Shown: positions 47,087 to 57,577, counted from the stretch's first letter. The stretch: DNA of 64,000 nt from Nemertoderma westbladi (GCA_032718475.1 JAUCBJ010007635.1:62001-126000); one strand, 5' to 3'. Numbers and translations: made by a program. The notes: generated by a model from the letters alone, not told the origin.

Positions 47087-48767
47087 ACTCGAGGATAGAC
47101 GTGAAGTCATGTGGAATAAGCGGTTGTGTTATAATTGCCTCAGACGAGGACACCAACGGCGAACCTGTAACTCCGACGCAAGGTGTGCAAAGTGCGGCGC
47201 AAAACATCATATCTTGTTGCACACGGAATTCGAACGAAACAGCTCGAGTCAGGTAAGTGAGTCCGAACTACATGTCCAATTCAGTGATGTGAACGACACT
47301 GATCAATCTGAGATGGAAGGATTCTATACGGACGAGTTCTCCGACCAAAACGAATCCTGTTACCTAATAAACACCACCGCAGTGTATCGAGCACTCATGT
47401 ATGAGAAAGACACAGACAGCGACCTTACCTTAACTACTTCCGATCAACAACCATCTTGGAAAGCGCCAACTTCCAATATAGGAATCCGAGAATTTCCTGT
47501 AGTCCAGTTACGGGTCCACGGACATCAGAATAGCTATATAGTGAGCGCCCTCCTGGACTCCGGTAGCACAGGAACATTCATCGATAAAGAGCTAGCCGAA
47601 AATATATTTGCTGGACAACCCAAGTTCCAAACTAAGCTCAACATGTCAGGCATTATGCAAGTTTGGAAATCTACAATAACAGCTGATTATTATGTCGGAG
47701 CGTTGTCCACCCCCCAGGACGAATTAGGAGAACACAGCATAAGGTCAGTGAAAATGGTGGCTATAAAGAACTTCGCTACTACTCAAGCAGACCTTTATGA
47801 TTGGGACGAGGATGAGAGCATCCAACATCTTAACATACCTCGATTCCAGACTGATTATCCTGGAGTGCAAATACTCATCGGCCAAAACGCGCATGAGGCG
47901 CTGGAGACATTAGAGAAACGACCTGCTCAACCGCAACCACTTCATACCTATGCGGTAAGAACTAGAGTAGGTTGGTACCTTACTGGACCTTCCCGTAGCA
48001 CGCTCAGAGAAAGACTGCTTCAAGATCGCGTCTGCCAGCGGAGTAAATGGGAAGATGATACTAGTGAGGGAGACGACCCAACTGAGGGAACACCATACTC
48101 CTCAGATAATGACGATATTAGCTCCAATTTAGATCAATGGAGATATTGCCCCAAGAAGTTTAATCCAGCGGACATCGCTTCCAGAGGAGTAACTCCTCAA
48201 GAACTGACAGATACTATGGACCGGTTAGGTGAACCCGACTTCCTGAGTAAGGAGAATGAATGGCCTCCCCATCTTACTCCGACTGAGATTAGACCAGCCA
48301 AGGGAGCGGAGAAAGTCGAACCTGAAACCCGGACGGGTGGATCGGAGTTATTTGAACCCGGGATAGATCTGTCGGTATTACATATTGCCAGGGACGACGC
48401 CGTGGATCTGGACCTCCCCACCGCGAGTGGACCCTTCATGAAGATCAAAGAGAGCGATTGGAGCTCTGGAACATCAGGCGTCTCGCAGGGACTCTCACCT
48501 CTCCTGCAGGGAGCGACGGACCACTATAGCTTCTGGAATCGGCTTTGTAACGCCGTCATATACTTAGAGCGATGTTTCTATCGTCACTATTCCAGGACGA
48601 AGAGGAAACCTGGAATTGTATTCGGGATGCAGCGACTCAATCACCCAGTCGGTCGTTTGTGTTTACCGGAAGGGAATGGAGGACTCTCCGGAAACTGTGG
48701 AAGGCAAGATTCTCTTCCCACGACCACCTCCCTAATCCTTCAAACATCTAGGGACTCCATAACGTAA
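46860..48767 (+). CDS. E2 zinc-knuckle/protease ORF with internal pol deletion
   Basis: The 635-residue frame has an ATG at 46860, but its frame is open further upstream to the duplication junction near 46776, so the true start is uncertain. Residues about 55-125 hold Cys/His groups including CYNCLRRGHQRRTC (C-x2-C-x4-H-x4-C) and a following C-x2-C-x4-H-H. A DUF1758-like aspartic protease follows with D233-S-G-S. After about residue 420 the sequence jumps from a protease-linker region to WRYCPKKFNPADIASRG, which is normally the end of RNase H, so the whole reverse transcriptase and most of RNase H are missing with the frame kept. The last 100 residues do not match integrase. This is a deletion derivative of a full BEL/Pao pol, present in an element that moved recently. 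Confidence 0.85.
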   Translation: MPKDQVSKSESRPNDRREPVQKTLPTSPKRIQVRKPEERTSVHHIAQVKVSNIKPKCVLCDGPHRLNACDKFLRKSLEDRREVMWNKRLCYNCLRRGHQRRTCNSDARCAKCGAKHHILLHTEFERNSSSQVSESELHVQFSDVNDTDQSEMEGFYTDEFSDQNESCYLINTTAVYRALMYEKDTDSDLTLTTSDQQPSWKAPTSNIGIREFPVVQLRVHGHQNSYIVSALLDSGSTGTFIDKELAENIFAGQPKFQTKLNMSGIMQVWKSTITADYYVGALSTPQDELGEHSIRSVKMVAIKNFATTQADLYDWDEDESIQHLNIPRFQTDYPGVQILIGQNAHEALETLEKRPAQPQPLHTYAVRTRVGWYLTGPSRSTLRERLLQDRVCQRSKWEDDTSEGDDPTEGTPYSSDNDDISSNLDQWRYCPKKFNPADIASRGVTPQELTDTMDRLGEPDFLSKENEWPPHLTPTEIRPAKGAEKVEPETRTGGSELFEPGIDLSVLHIARDDAVDLDLPTASGPFMKIKESDWSSGTSGVSQGLSPLLQGATDHYSFWNRLCNAVIYLERCFYRHYSRTKRKPGIVFGMQRLNHPVGRLCLPEGNGGLSGNCGRQDSLPTTTSLILQTSRDSIT

Positions 48768-49827
48768 CAACATATGGAGTGGGTGTGTGACTCGATTATT
48801 TTATATTATATTATTATTTTTATATTTATGTATGTATTACTATGTAATTCTATTATAATCGTTTTCTTTAATTTTATTCAGTAGAATGTTATTTTAGCGA
48901 TTATTTAGTAGATTAGTGCAATATATATTCGCGTTTATTACTTAATTACGTATATATTATATTAGTGCGACGGCGAAGAAATAATTATTTTTTCCCTTTC
49001 CTTACTGTCCGTATTATATTATAAATACGTAACTACAGTAAGAGGAAATGTCTGTACTTATTAAAGTACAATAAAGCCACTACTATATTTAAGTATTATT
49101 GGTAGGCAGAGTATTAGGAATGCAAAGTTCAGATCCTCGTGTCTCGGCTAAACCAAGCTCTGGGTAGACCTTGGAAACGACTTGCCTCTTCACACTGACA
49201 TTGCTTCGTGCGATATTGCTCTCATACCGTATATTAAATAATACATATAGTAGTGTGATGTCACTTTAACAGTAGCGTATAACGCAAAATAAATCTGTTA
49301 AACCCTTTGACCATCTGTAATTCTAGTCGATTAAGATATCGTGGCACCCACCGATATACTTGAAAGACAAATTATAGAATCAGTGGTTAACGTCCCCAGA
49401 CAAGTTCTGGAATAAATCGGTGCCCATCTCAAATATTAATTATTTAATATTTGCAAATCTAATAAGTCAAAATCTGTAAAATTCAGATCCTTTAACAATT
49501 CTAGTCAATTAAGATATCGTAGCATTTACCGATATTCTTAAAGAGACAATGTGCTTAGAATTAAGGATCTTGTGTCCCTAGACATGTTCTAGAATAGAAT
49601 TATGTCCATTTAATTATCAAATAATAAAATTTCAGGGAATCAATTTAAATTCATGCCTTTTAATGAATTTAATAAATTGCCATTTTTACGCAATTTATAA
49701 CATTCCCAAAATTCCATTAATTAATAGATCAAGGGAGCGGAGATTTATCTTATTATGCATATGAGTGTGCGAAAGTCTCCCAAACATAGTCAATAGCCGA
49801 TAAAATTCATAAAGTCATGTATAAAAC
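48768..49827 (+). other. E2 non-coding stretch after truncated pol
   Basis: About 1.06 kb of AT-rich DNA shows no integrase or other coding remains. It contains worn direct repeats: a TCTAGTCGATTAAGATATCG-like segment near 49323 recurs near 49502 as TCTAGTCAATTAAGATATCG. Confidence 0.6.
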
Positions 49828-49832
49828 AGAAC
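49828..49832 (+). other. E3 target site duplication, left (AGAAC)
   Basis: AGAAC directly precedes the E3 5' LTR and is repeated at 56979-56983 directly after the 3' LTR. Five bases is a usual duplication length for BEL/Pao elements. Confidence 0.95.
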
Positions 49833-50258
49833 TGTCATGACAACCAATATGTGACGTCATACAATATTGCGGTGGACGGGTGTTGTAATTAATTTAATAT
49901 CATTTAAATTGTTAACCGTGCACAATGTGTCGTCACCCTTATGTAATACTGTTTGTATAGTGACAACTCCACATTCTGTACACCACAACATTCAATATCA
50001 GACCGTTAATTAACAATTAATTAAGGTCATGTTGATGCCTATGTGAATACTACAGATAAAAAGGCTTTGCCAGGTTTGGCAGAATGCACTCACTATCTTC
50101 CAAGCTCTGTCACTGTACATACAGTAGGGGCTTATTTACATGTTTAGTACAGTAGATTATTCTTAAGTTAATATAATCAATTAAAGTCATCTTTCAATTC
50201 ACTTTCAATTCATGGAGAGCGGCAATAACTTGGGCTTACTTACGCTACTTCTATGACA
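49833..50258 (+). repeat. E3 5' LTR
   Basis: The LTR starts TGTCATGACAACC and ends CTTCTATGACA, with TGTCAT/ATGACA as short inverted ends. Near its start are CCAAT (49844-49848) and the full CRE palindrome TGACGTCA (49852-49859). GATAAAAAGG at 50055-50064 is a TATA-like candidate. Confidence 0.97.
49852..49859 (+). promoter_or_regulatory. CRE-like site TGACGTCA in E3 LTR
   Basis: A perfect 8-bp CREB/ATF consensus lies in the upstream part of the LTR, close after a CCAAT box, in the region where LTR enhancers usually lie. Use by a host factor is inferred. Confidence 0.5.
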
Positions 50259-50495
50259 TGGCGCCCGATAAGGGGAATCCGACAACATCCAACAAAAATA
50301 AATCCGGGTGAGTTCTTCAATTTAAATCACACCGCTGCTCTGTCATTTATTATTCATATCAACTTACCTGAGTATCTCTGTCTACAGTACCAGTACGTTA
50401 CAAGTAGGGTACTGGCAATCCAACTTCGAACGGTTTCTGTCTCCTTCTCTTTTCATTCAACCAGGGTTCTCCCACCGCGACCAATAACCGTATGA
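50253..50495 (+). CDS. E3 upstream small ORF overlapping gag-pol start
   Basis: This 80-residue frame begins at an ATG in the last bases of the 5' LTR, reads through the primer site and leader, and stops with a TGA that shares ATGA (50492-50495) with the gag-pol start codon. It resembles no protein I know. It could be a chance frame or an upstream ORF that affects gag-pol translation by stop-and-restart. The transcript may start upstream of its ATG, but that is not shown. Confidence 0.3.
   Translation: MTWRPIRGIRQHPTKINPGEFFNLNHTAALSFIIHINLPEYLCLQYQYVTSRVLAIQLRTVSVSFSFHSTRVLPPRPITV
50259..50276 (+). other. E3 tRNA primer-binding site
   Basis: TGGCGCCCGATAAGGGGA directly follows the LTR. It resembles the complement of a lysine tRNA 3' end (expected TGGCGCCCGAACAGGGAC), with a perfect first ten bases. 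Confidence 0.8.
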
Positions 50496-53400
50496 TGAGT
50501 GAAGGAAACGATGACGATGCTCTCAATCTCATAAAGGAAAAGCGGATTCGAGGTGTTGTTCGCGGAAAGGTAACGCGATTGTTGAAGCATGTTGACTTAA
50601 CATCTCATCTCACTGATCTCACAACATGGATCGACGACTTAACCGATCTTAGGAAGAGGCTTGATGAGGCGGATCTCACGGTCGGATCATTTATGGACGA
50701 AGAGGATATGGAGGAAGACCTCGAGACACAAGATGAGTACCAAGTAAAAATACATAACTGTTTATCTCAATTAAAGCAAACTGTAAGTGCACCCTCAGGT
50801 CTTTCACAAAACTTGAATACTTCAACGTTCCCACGCACCAATCCCATATATAACTCAACCAATCAAAATACTTCTCTATCCTTTCTCCATTCAGGAGTTG
50901 AGGGTAGAGTACTAGCCCGATCAATGTTACCAAAGCTAAGTCCTCCCACGTATAGTGGCAATTTATTGCAATACAAGGGCTGGCATGAAGCCTTTAAGAC
51001 GGCAGTGGATGATGCTGACTTACCCGAGATAACAAAATTTCAGTATCTAAAACAAAGTTTGAGAGGGGATGCCCTCGACACAATTGGGGGTTTAGCTATT
51101 AATGGAACAAATTACGCAATAGGGCTTAAACTTCTCGAGGACAGGTATGGAAATCCTGACCAAATAATAGCAGCTCATATCGAGCAAATGCGATTAGCTG
51201 GCAAAACACAGCCGTCGCTGCGAAAGGTATATGATCACTGCCTTACTCATTCCCGGGCCTTAGAAGCATTGGGTGTAGCAATGCTTGAATATCAGCGTAC
51301 TGTTGTGCCAGATATTATTAGGGCAATCCCTAGCGGGATGGCCGAGGAAATGGTTCTGAAAAATGGGGGCAGGATCGGTGATTTGCAATGGCTGTTAGAT
51401 GAATTAGGCAAATATGTAACCGCAAAAGAGGCAATAAGAAATGCAATAAACCCCACAACTTCTGCCGCCACATCTCAACAAATACCCGCACCATCTCCAC
51501 AAAACAACCCCCCACAAAAGCATACTCGTCCCAACACACCTACAGTATCTAATTTTACTGTTGCGACAAAACAAGCTCCCAACAAGCACAAATATAGACT
51601 GGCCGCGCAGCAAGGGCAAGCACCATCAGATAGTCGTGTAATTCAATCAGCAATCAAGATACCAACTTGTGCATTTTGTAATGAAAGACATTTTTCAAAT
51701 AGTTGCACATATATAACGGAGCCTTCCAGTCGCCGACGTGTTTTGAATGAAAAATCACGTTGTACAAAATGCTTGGCAAATGGCCATATGGCAAACCAAT
51801 GTTCGTCTACGAAATTGTGTCATTTTTGCCAAAGCCCATCTCACAACTCAGCAATTTGTCCCAACTCTCGACGCATGTTATCAGGCAATTCTAACACCAT
51901 TCCTCCCGTGCCAGTCAGTGCAGTCGCTTGTGAAAGCAATGCAAATGCGGTTTCGTCAATGATAACACCTGTAAAGCAAATAAATCAAGATACCACATTA
52001 CAGACAGCTACGATTCAAGCATTTGATAAATCAAATAATATGTTTATGATAAACACTTTATTTGATAACTCGGCGCAACGCAGCTTTATCAGCAAGGCGA
52101 TTTGTGACGTCTGGAACCTTCCTGTTGTTGCTTCAGAAACACTCATAGCCAAAGGATTTCTGGGCAAAGGAAATCCGAAAGTCTCAAACGTTGAACAAAG
52201 ACATGATTTAGTGGAATTAAAATTAAAATTGCGTAACAATAAAGTCGCTACAATTAACGTACTTGTTACTGATGCAATTTGTGAACCAATCAACAATAGT
52301 GTCCCAGCTAATATGATCAGTGAAAGCAGGAAATTTAAGCATTTACCATTAGCAAATCCTAATGTTTCAAGCACAGATCCTTTCGATGTCGAGCTCCTTA
52401 TTGGAGCTGATTTATATTGGTCATTAGTTACAGGAAACATTTTGCGCGACCACGGCAATAGCTTGGTTGCTATAGAAAGTTGTTTTGGATATCTATTGAA
52501 TGGACCTGTTTGCAACAACTTTCAAACAACCTTCCAAGTAAACAATAACGACAAACCAGATCCCATAATTTCGGCTAGCTTATTGGTTCACAGTAACCAA
52601 CCAAGTCAGTGTGTCTCTGTCAATAACACAGAGACACAAATATTAACACTACTACAAAACTTCTGGTCCCTGGAATCCATTGGCATTTCACCAAAGGATA
52701 CCGCCCCAGAGATTGACTTAAAGATCGAGTTCATAGATGGGATTTATCAGGTTGCATTACCTTGGATTCGAGACGTTTCCTCTCTCCCACACCATTACGG
52801 ACGATGTGTGGCTCAGTTGAAAACTCTCCTGATCAAATTGATAAACACTGACTCGCTGCACAGCTACGATGACGTGTTTCAAGAACACTTTCGTAATGGT
52901 TACATTGAAAAGGTCGATATCAACAATTCTGAAAATACATTAATACATTATATCCCACATAGAGGAATAATTCGAGAGAATCACGGCACAACAAAACTCA
53001 GAATTGTATTTAATGCAAGTGCAATCGATCGCAACATTGGTATTTCACTAAATGATTGTCTACCATCTGGTCCAAATCAGTTACCCTTAATTTTTGATAT
53101 TTTACTGCGTCTCAGGACGTACCGCATAGCCCTGGTAGCTGATATCAAACAAGCATTCATGCAATGTGGCATTAAGCAGCGTGATCGAGATCTGCTTCGG
53201 TTCTTGTGGGTGAAAGATATAAACAATGTTGACCCACACAATCCAGATATTGTAATATATCGTTATACAAGAGCTATGTTTGGACTAACCGTTTGCCCAT
53301 ATGTACTAGGTGATATAATTAAATCACATTTAAAAGGTAAATTACCAAAAGTCACTAACGCCATGCATAGTGCAATAGACAAATTATTGCAAGATTTATA

Positions 53401-56173
53401 CATGGATGACCTTGTATCCGGCGCAAAAGATTTTGATACAGCATTTTCATTGTACAAAATTGCCAAATCGTCTATGTCCGAAGGAGGTTTTGATTTAAGA
53501 AAATGGGCGACAAATTGCGTAAAGTTACAAACCATCATTGATGAAATCGAAACACCACAAATATTCCCCATGGACGTTAACTCAGTCCCTGTATTAACGG
53601 AAGAGGACACAACTTACGCAAAAGAATCCCTAATGTTACCAAACCCTGATGGCAAGGCAACTAGAGTGTTGGGTCAAATTTGGAATACATCCACGGATTG
53701 CTTAGGTTACAATCTGGATCATATTCACGAGAGTATTGCAACACTAAAACCTACCCGCAAGTCTCTGCTGAAACTCATAGCTCGAATCTATGATCCTCTC
53801 GGATTATTGTCGCCGTGGTTGGCACCATTAAAAATAGCATTCAGAGAAATTACCCAAGCAAAGTCTTTAAATTGGGACTCACCACTTTCTGACAAAGTGA
53901 CATCACAATGGCAAAAATGGGTCTCTGATTTACTAGTATTGAATAATGTCACTGTCCCACGTTGCATTATAGGCCCACAGGAACCAACACAGTATGAATT
54001 GCATATGTTTGCAGATGCAAGTTTACATTTGTACGCTGCAGCTATTTACATTAGAATAACCTATGAAGATTCCACAATTACCTGTCACTTAATAACAAGC
54101 AAGTCTAAACAAGCACCAAAAGATGGTTGCTCTACTCCCCGCAAAGAACTTCTAGGTGCATTTATAGGGGTCCGTTTACTAAGAAACGTGGCAGCAAATA
54201 TTGCGCTCAAAATATCACATAGCTATTGTTGGACAGATGCAATTGATGTCCTTTATTGGGTTAAATCACCTGATCCAAGCAGATACGGTCAATTTGTTCA
54301 TAACAGGTTGAAAGTAATTTTAGAATTAACAAAGGCCACAGATTCAATTTGGCGTCACTGCCCAGGAGTTTTAAACCCAGCAGATTTACCAACGCGTGGC
54401 ATGTCTGCAGTTAATTTAGTTAGAAGCAAACATTGGTTTCAAGGACCACCCTTCCTGTTGGATGAGGAGTCCAAATGGCCCACATCACCTGTGATACGGG
54501 AATCACGTGTGTCACGTGACTGTTTAAAAGAATTTAAGTCAACCCCAATTGCTGCATTAGCTGTCACAGTGTCAAACAAGGAAGAGTTTAATGTAATAAA
54601 TGTTGAGAAATTTAGCAGCAAACAGTCCCTTCTACGTATCATGGCCTGGATTCTTAGATTCAGTAATAATTTAAAAATAAGAACTTTTACCCAGAAAGGG
54701 TGTGACAAGCAGCTGTTATTACTTCCTTATATTACAGCACTCGAATTACAACAAGCAGAAGTACTCATATTATATAAAGCCCAGATGTCCGCCTACCCTT
54801 GTGCTTTCGAATATTTGCATAAAAGGTCAACCTCTTGCCCAAATATTGTGAAACAGCTCAATCTGAAGATTAACAATAATGGCCTGCTTGTGTGCCAAGG
54901 CCGTGTTGCAAATGAATTAATTCCCTTACACACGCAAAACCCTATATTGCTACCACCAGACTCGCACTACACTCGTCTAGTCATTCTTAATTCGCACGAG
55001 CGTGTTTTGCATGCCAGAGTCAGAGATACACTTGTGGATGTTCGAGAACGCTATTGGATCCCAAGTGGGCGGCGGGTTGTCAAACAAATGATTTCTTCTT
55101 GTTTTCAATGTAAACGAATCCAAGGAAAGCCCTTTACGAAACCAGAAGTAAGTCCATTGCCACATCCAAGAACTACTCAATCGTCAAGTCCTTTTGAAGC
55201 AATTGGCGTGGATTTCGCAGGTCCTTTAAAAGTGATTTCAAAACCACATGATGCTGACCAAACAACAGGAAAAATGTGGCTCTCACTCTTCACCTGTGCA
55301 GCTACTCGAGCAATTCATCTAGAGTTAGTTGGTTCACTAACAGCCATTTCGTTTATGAATTGTTTCAGACGGTTTATAGCCAGAAGAGGTATCCCATCCC
55401 TCATTTACAGTGATAACGCAACTAATTTCAAAAAGTCTGCTAAAGAACTTAGAGTCTATCGCGCATTTCTACAAGATCCCGAGGTAGTTAGACTTTTTGG
55501 TGATCTCAATATTCAATGGGAGTACAATGTTGCACGCAACCCATCAGCTTTTGGTTTCATTGAACGCCTCGTAGGCACAGTAAAAACAGCCGTTTATAAA
55601 GTCATAGGAAGGGCTGTTCTGACGGCTGATGAACTCCATAGTGTTATTTTAAGCGTAGAAGCGGCTATTAATAGCCGACCAATCACGTACGTGTATTCTA
55701 AACTTGACGATGATATTCGTCCACTTTCGCCAAGTTATTTCCTTGTTGGCAAACGACTTTGTGCTTTGCCTGATACAAGCGTAAAGGGAACTTTACCAAA
55801 TCCAAATTCAAAGATCAAAAGATCGAACATATTAGATAGACATGGTTACTTAGAGAAAGCACGGAATGCTTTCTGGAAGGCCTGGCGTACAGATTATCTT
55901 CGAGAATTAAGAAGTTTCCATATCGCAAACAATCTACCCCCTCACACTGCCCTATCTCCCAAAGTTGGCGACGTCTGTTTATTACACAATGAATCACTTC
56001 CGCGATGTCTATGGAAACTTTGCCGTATAACAGACTTGATTGTTTCCAAAGACGGCCGAATCCGTTCCGCTAGAATCACGATTGCCCCTCGGAATCGGGA
56101 AGCAAAGAATTTAATTCGCTCCATTGGTCAACTTTACCCTTTAGAAATATTAGATGATGCAGAAAACAACTAG
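50492..56173 (+). CDS. gag-pol: E3 gag-pol polyprotein (BEL/Pao)
   Basis: The 1893-residue frame starts MMSEG; either ATG at 50492 or 50495 could be used. It has a short helical N-terminus, a DUF1759-like gag domain (about 145-330), three Cys/His groups (about 390-460, including CTKCLANGHMANQC), a DUF1758-like protease domain, reverse transcriptase with YMDD at 970-973, RNase H (MFADAS, CWTDA, NPADLPTRG), an HHCC region, integrase with D1574, D1641 and E1691, and a C-terminal basic domain. The protease active site reads D525-N-S where D-S/T-G/A is expected; the Asp is kept but the next two residues are unusual. Length and order are normal for autonomous BEL/Pao elements. Everything else I can check is intact. 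Confidence 0.97.
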   Translation: MMSEGNDDDALNLIKEKRIRGVVRGKVTRLLKHVDLTSHLTDLTTWIDDLTDLRKRLDEADLTVGSFMDEEDMEEDLETQDEYQVKIHNCLSQLKQTVSAPSGLSQNLNTSTFPRTNPIYNSTNQNTSLSFLHSGVEGRVLARSMLPKLSPPTYSGNLLQYKGWHEAFKTAVDDADLPEITKFQYLKQSLRGDALDTIGGLAINGTNYAIGLKLLEDRYGNPDQIIAAHIEQMRLAGKTQPSLRKVYDHCLTHSRALEALGVAMLEYQRTVVPDIIRAIPSGMAEEMVLKNGGRIGDLQWLLDELGKYVTAKEAIRNAINPTTSAATSQQIPAPSPQNNPPQKHTRPNTPTVSNFTVATKQAPNKHKYRLAAQQGQAPSDSRVIQSAIKIPTCAFCNERHFSNSCTYITEPSSRRRVLNEKSRCTKCLANGHMANQCSSTKLCHFCQSPSHNSAICPNSRRMLSGNSNTIPPVPVSAVACESNANAVSSMITPVKQINQDTTLQTATIQAFDKSNNMFMINTLFDNSAQRSFISKAICDVWNLPVVASETLIAKGFLGKGNPKVSNVEQRHDLVELKLKLRNNKVATINVLVTDAICEPINNSVPANMISESRKFKHLPLANPNVSSTDPFDVELLIGADLYWSLVTGNILRDHGNSLVAIESCFGYLLNGPVCNNFQTTFQVNNNDKPDPIISASLLVHSNQPSQCVSVNNTETQILTLLQNFWSLESIGISPKDTAPEIDLKIEFIDGIYQVALPWIRDVSSLPHHYGRCVAQLKTLLIKLINTDSLHSYDDVFQEHFRNGYIEKVDINNSENTLIHYIPHRGIIRENHGTTKLRIVFNASAIDRNIGISLNDCLPSGPNQLPLIFDILLRLRTYRIALVADIKQAFMQCGIKQRDRDLLRFLWVKDINNVDPHNPDIVIYRYTRAMFGLTVCPYVLGDIIKSHLKGKLPKVTNAMHSAIDKLLQDLYMDDLVSGAKDFDTAFSLYKIAKSSMSEGGFDLRKWATNCVKLQTIIDEIETPQIFPMDVNSVPVLTEEDTTYAKESLMLPNPDGKATRVLGQIWNTSTDCLGYNLDHIHESIATLKPTRKSLLKLIARIYDPLGLLSPWLAPLKIAFREITQAKSLNWDSPLSDKVTSQWQKWVSDLLVLNNVTVPRCIIGPQEPTQYELHMFADASLHLYAAAIYIRITYEDSTITCHLITSKSKQAPKDGCSTPRKELLGAFIGVRLLRNVAANIALKISHSYCWTDAIDVLYWVKSPDPSRYGQFVHNRLKVILELTKATDSIWRHCPGVLNPADLPTRGMSAVNLVRSKHWFQGPPFLLDEESKWPTSPVIRESRVSRDCLKEFKSTPIAALAVTVSNKEEFNVINVEKFSSKQSLLRIMAWILRFSNNLKIRTFTQKGCDKQLLLLPYITALELQQAEVLILYKAQMSAYPCAFEYLHKRSTSCPNIVKQLNLKINNNGLLVCQGRVANELIPLHTQNPILLPPDSHYTRLVILNSHERVLHARVRDTLVDVRERYWIPSGRRVVKQMISSCFQCKRIQGKPFTKPEVSPLPHPRTTQSSSPFEAIGVDFAGPLKVISKPHDADQTTGKMWLSLFTCAATRAIHLELVGSLTAISFMNCFRRFIARRGIPSLIYSDNATNFKKSAKELRVYRAFLQDPEVVRLFGDLNIQWEYNVARNPSAFGFIERLVGTVKTAVYKVIGRAVLTADELHSVILSVEAAINSRPITYVYSKLDDDIRPLSPSYFLVGKRLCALPDTSVKGTLPNPNSKIKRSNILDRHGYLEKARNAFWKAWRTDYLRELRSFHIANNLPPHTALSPKVGDVCLLHNESLPRCLWKLCRITDLIVSKDGRIRSARITIAPRNREAKNLIRSIGQLYPLEILDDAENN

Positions 56174-56552
56174 ACTGATAATTAAATGGAACTATTATCA
56201 TATTCTCCAATCACATAGAACAAGTCAAACTTAATCCCAGAACAGTAACAGTACAATTATAAAAGTGTCTCATTGATTGTTTCCTTTTTTGATTGTTAGC
56301 ATGTATAATTATTTATATATTCCTTTTTCGAATGTTTATATCTATATGTCTTTATCTTATATATATACGTATTTATCTTACCCTTAACCCTATTAGGTTA
56401 ATATCAATTTGACCTACTGTGTGCAATAAATACCTCAATTATTTTTGAATTTAAAGCATAAATACAGTAGTTGGTATTGTATTCATAATTAGACGGTGTT
56501 ATGTAAAAGTTGTCATTGAAAATAATGCAAAACATTATCTTTCAAGGGGGAC
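56174..56552 (+). other. E3 3' untranslated region and polypurine tract
   Basis: This AT-rich stretch contains AATAAA at 56425-56430. AAGGGGGAC (56544-56552) lies against the 3' LTR and is the likely plus-strand primer. Confidence 0.8.
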
Positions 56553-56978
56553 TGTCATGACAACCAATATGTGACGTCATACAATATTGCGGTGGACGGG
56601 TGTTGTAATTAATTTAATATCATTTAAATTGTTAACCGTGCACAATGTGTCGTCACCCTTATGTAATACTGTTTGTATAGTGACAACTCCACATTCTGTA
56701 CACCACAACATTCAATATCAGACCGTTAATTAACAATTAATTAAGGTCATGTTGATGCCTATGTGAATACTACAGATAAAAAGGCTTTGCCAGGTTTGGC
56801 AGAATGCACTCACTATCTTCCAAGCTCTGTCACTGTACATACAGTAGGGGCTTATTTACATGTTTAGTACAGTAGATTATTCTTAAGTTAATATAATCAA
56901 TTAAAGTCATCTTTCAATTCACTTTCAATTCATGGAGAGCGGCAATAACTTGGGCTTACTTACGCTACTTCTATGACA
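56553..56978 (+). repeat. E3 3' LTR
   Basis: The sequence is identical to 49833-50258 throughout and is followed directly by the duplicated AGAAC (56979-56983) and then by E2 sequence. Confidence 0.97.
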
Positions 56979-56983
56979 AGAAC

Positions 56984-57577
56984 ATTGACTATTAAAGAAT
57001 ACTATTAAATAACATCCCAGATCTGTATGCATTGGAATTACTCTAATTCTACCGCTAGCTTTGCATAATGTCACCATAGCAACAACCACGCTAGAATTAG
57101 AATTGAGTTAAAAGAACAATAGAAAGCTTGTCCCATTGAATAGCATAGGGAATAAATAGCGCACTACTAGTATCCAAGGATACATAATAATACAGTGACA
57201 TTCTGGAAGGCATTGACTAACGGACAAGTGACCCGAGTGTGTAATTTGTGACAAGTTGTGTGTGTGGTATTTGTGAGTTTATAGGCGAATGTTACTACTA
57301 AGGTGTGTTTACAGTAGCTAGTCGCAATCGTGAAAGTAACCTAACTCTCCAACGAATACCTGAAGTACATCTAAGCCTTTGGGACGGACAGTGGAGTGAC
57401 TTGTGTCGGTTATCGTTGTAGTTGTACGGCTACGTCGTTGGCGAAAGTACAGCTACAGCGGTACATCGGCGCTGAGAATCTCTTACTGTCCGGGGGCGAG
57501 GGAGAAATAGGCAGCGACGCCCGCTCGCCTAACGATATATAAACTCATTATAATATTGGTGAACTCTTATAGCAGAT
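56984..57577 (+). other. E2 spacer before ORF3, with candidate splice acceptor
   Basis: About 590 bp lie between the E3 insertion and the ORF3 ATG. No coding region is present. CTCTTATAGCAG ends three bases before the ATG (57573-57575 is CAG), a possible 3' splice site that could bring ORF3 close to a spliced leader exon. Confidence 0.45.

Larger units (their letters stand above)
49833..56978 (+). mobile_element. E3: complete BEL/Pao retrotransposon nested in E2 (7146 bp)
   Basis: Two 426-bp LTRs (49833-50258 and 56553-56978) are identical on reading line by line. The interior has a tRNA-type primer site right after the 5' LTR, one uninterrupted 1893-residue gag-pol and a polypurine tract right before the 3' LTR. 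AGAAC flanks both ends. Identical LTRs, an open polyprotein and an intact target duplication indicate a very recent insertion and possible present activity. It has no third ORF. Confidence 0.97.

Noticed and set aside
48768-49827. Hidden integrase remains in E2 after the truncated pol
   Set aside because: No HHCC or DDE motif appears in any frame that I can read; the stretch is AT-rich and closed.
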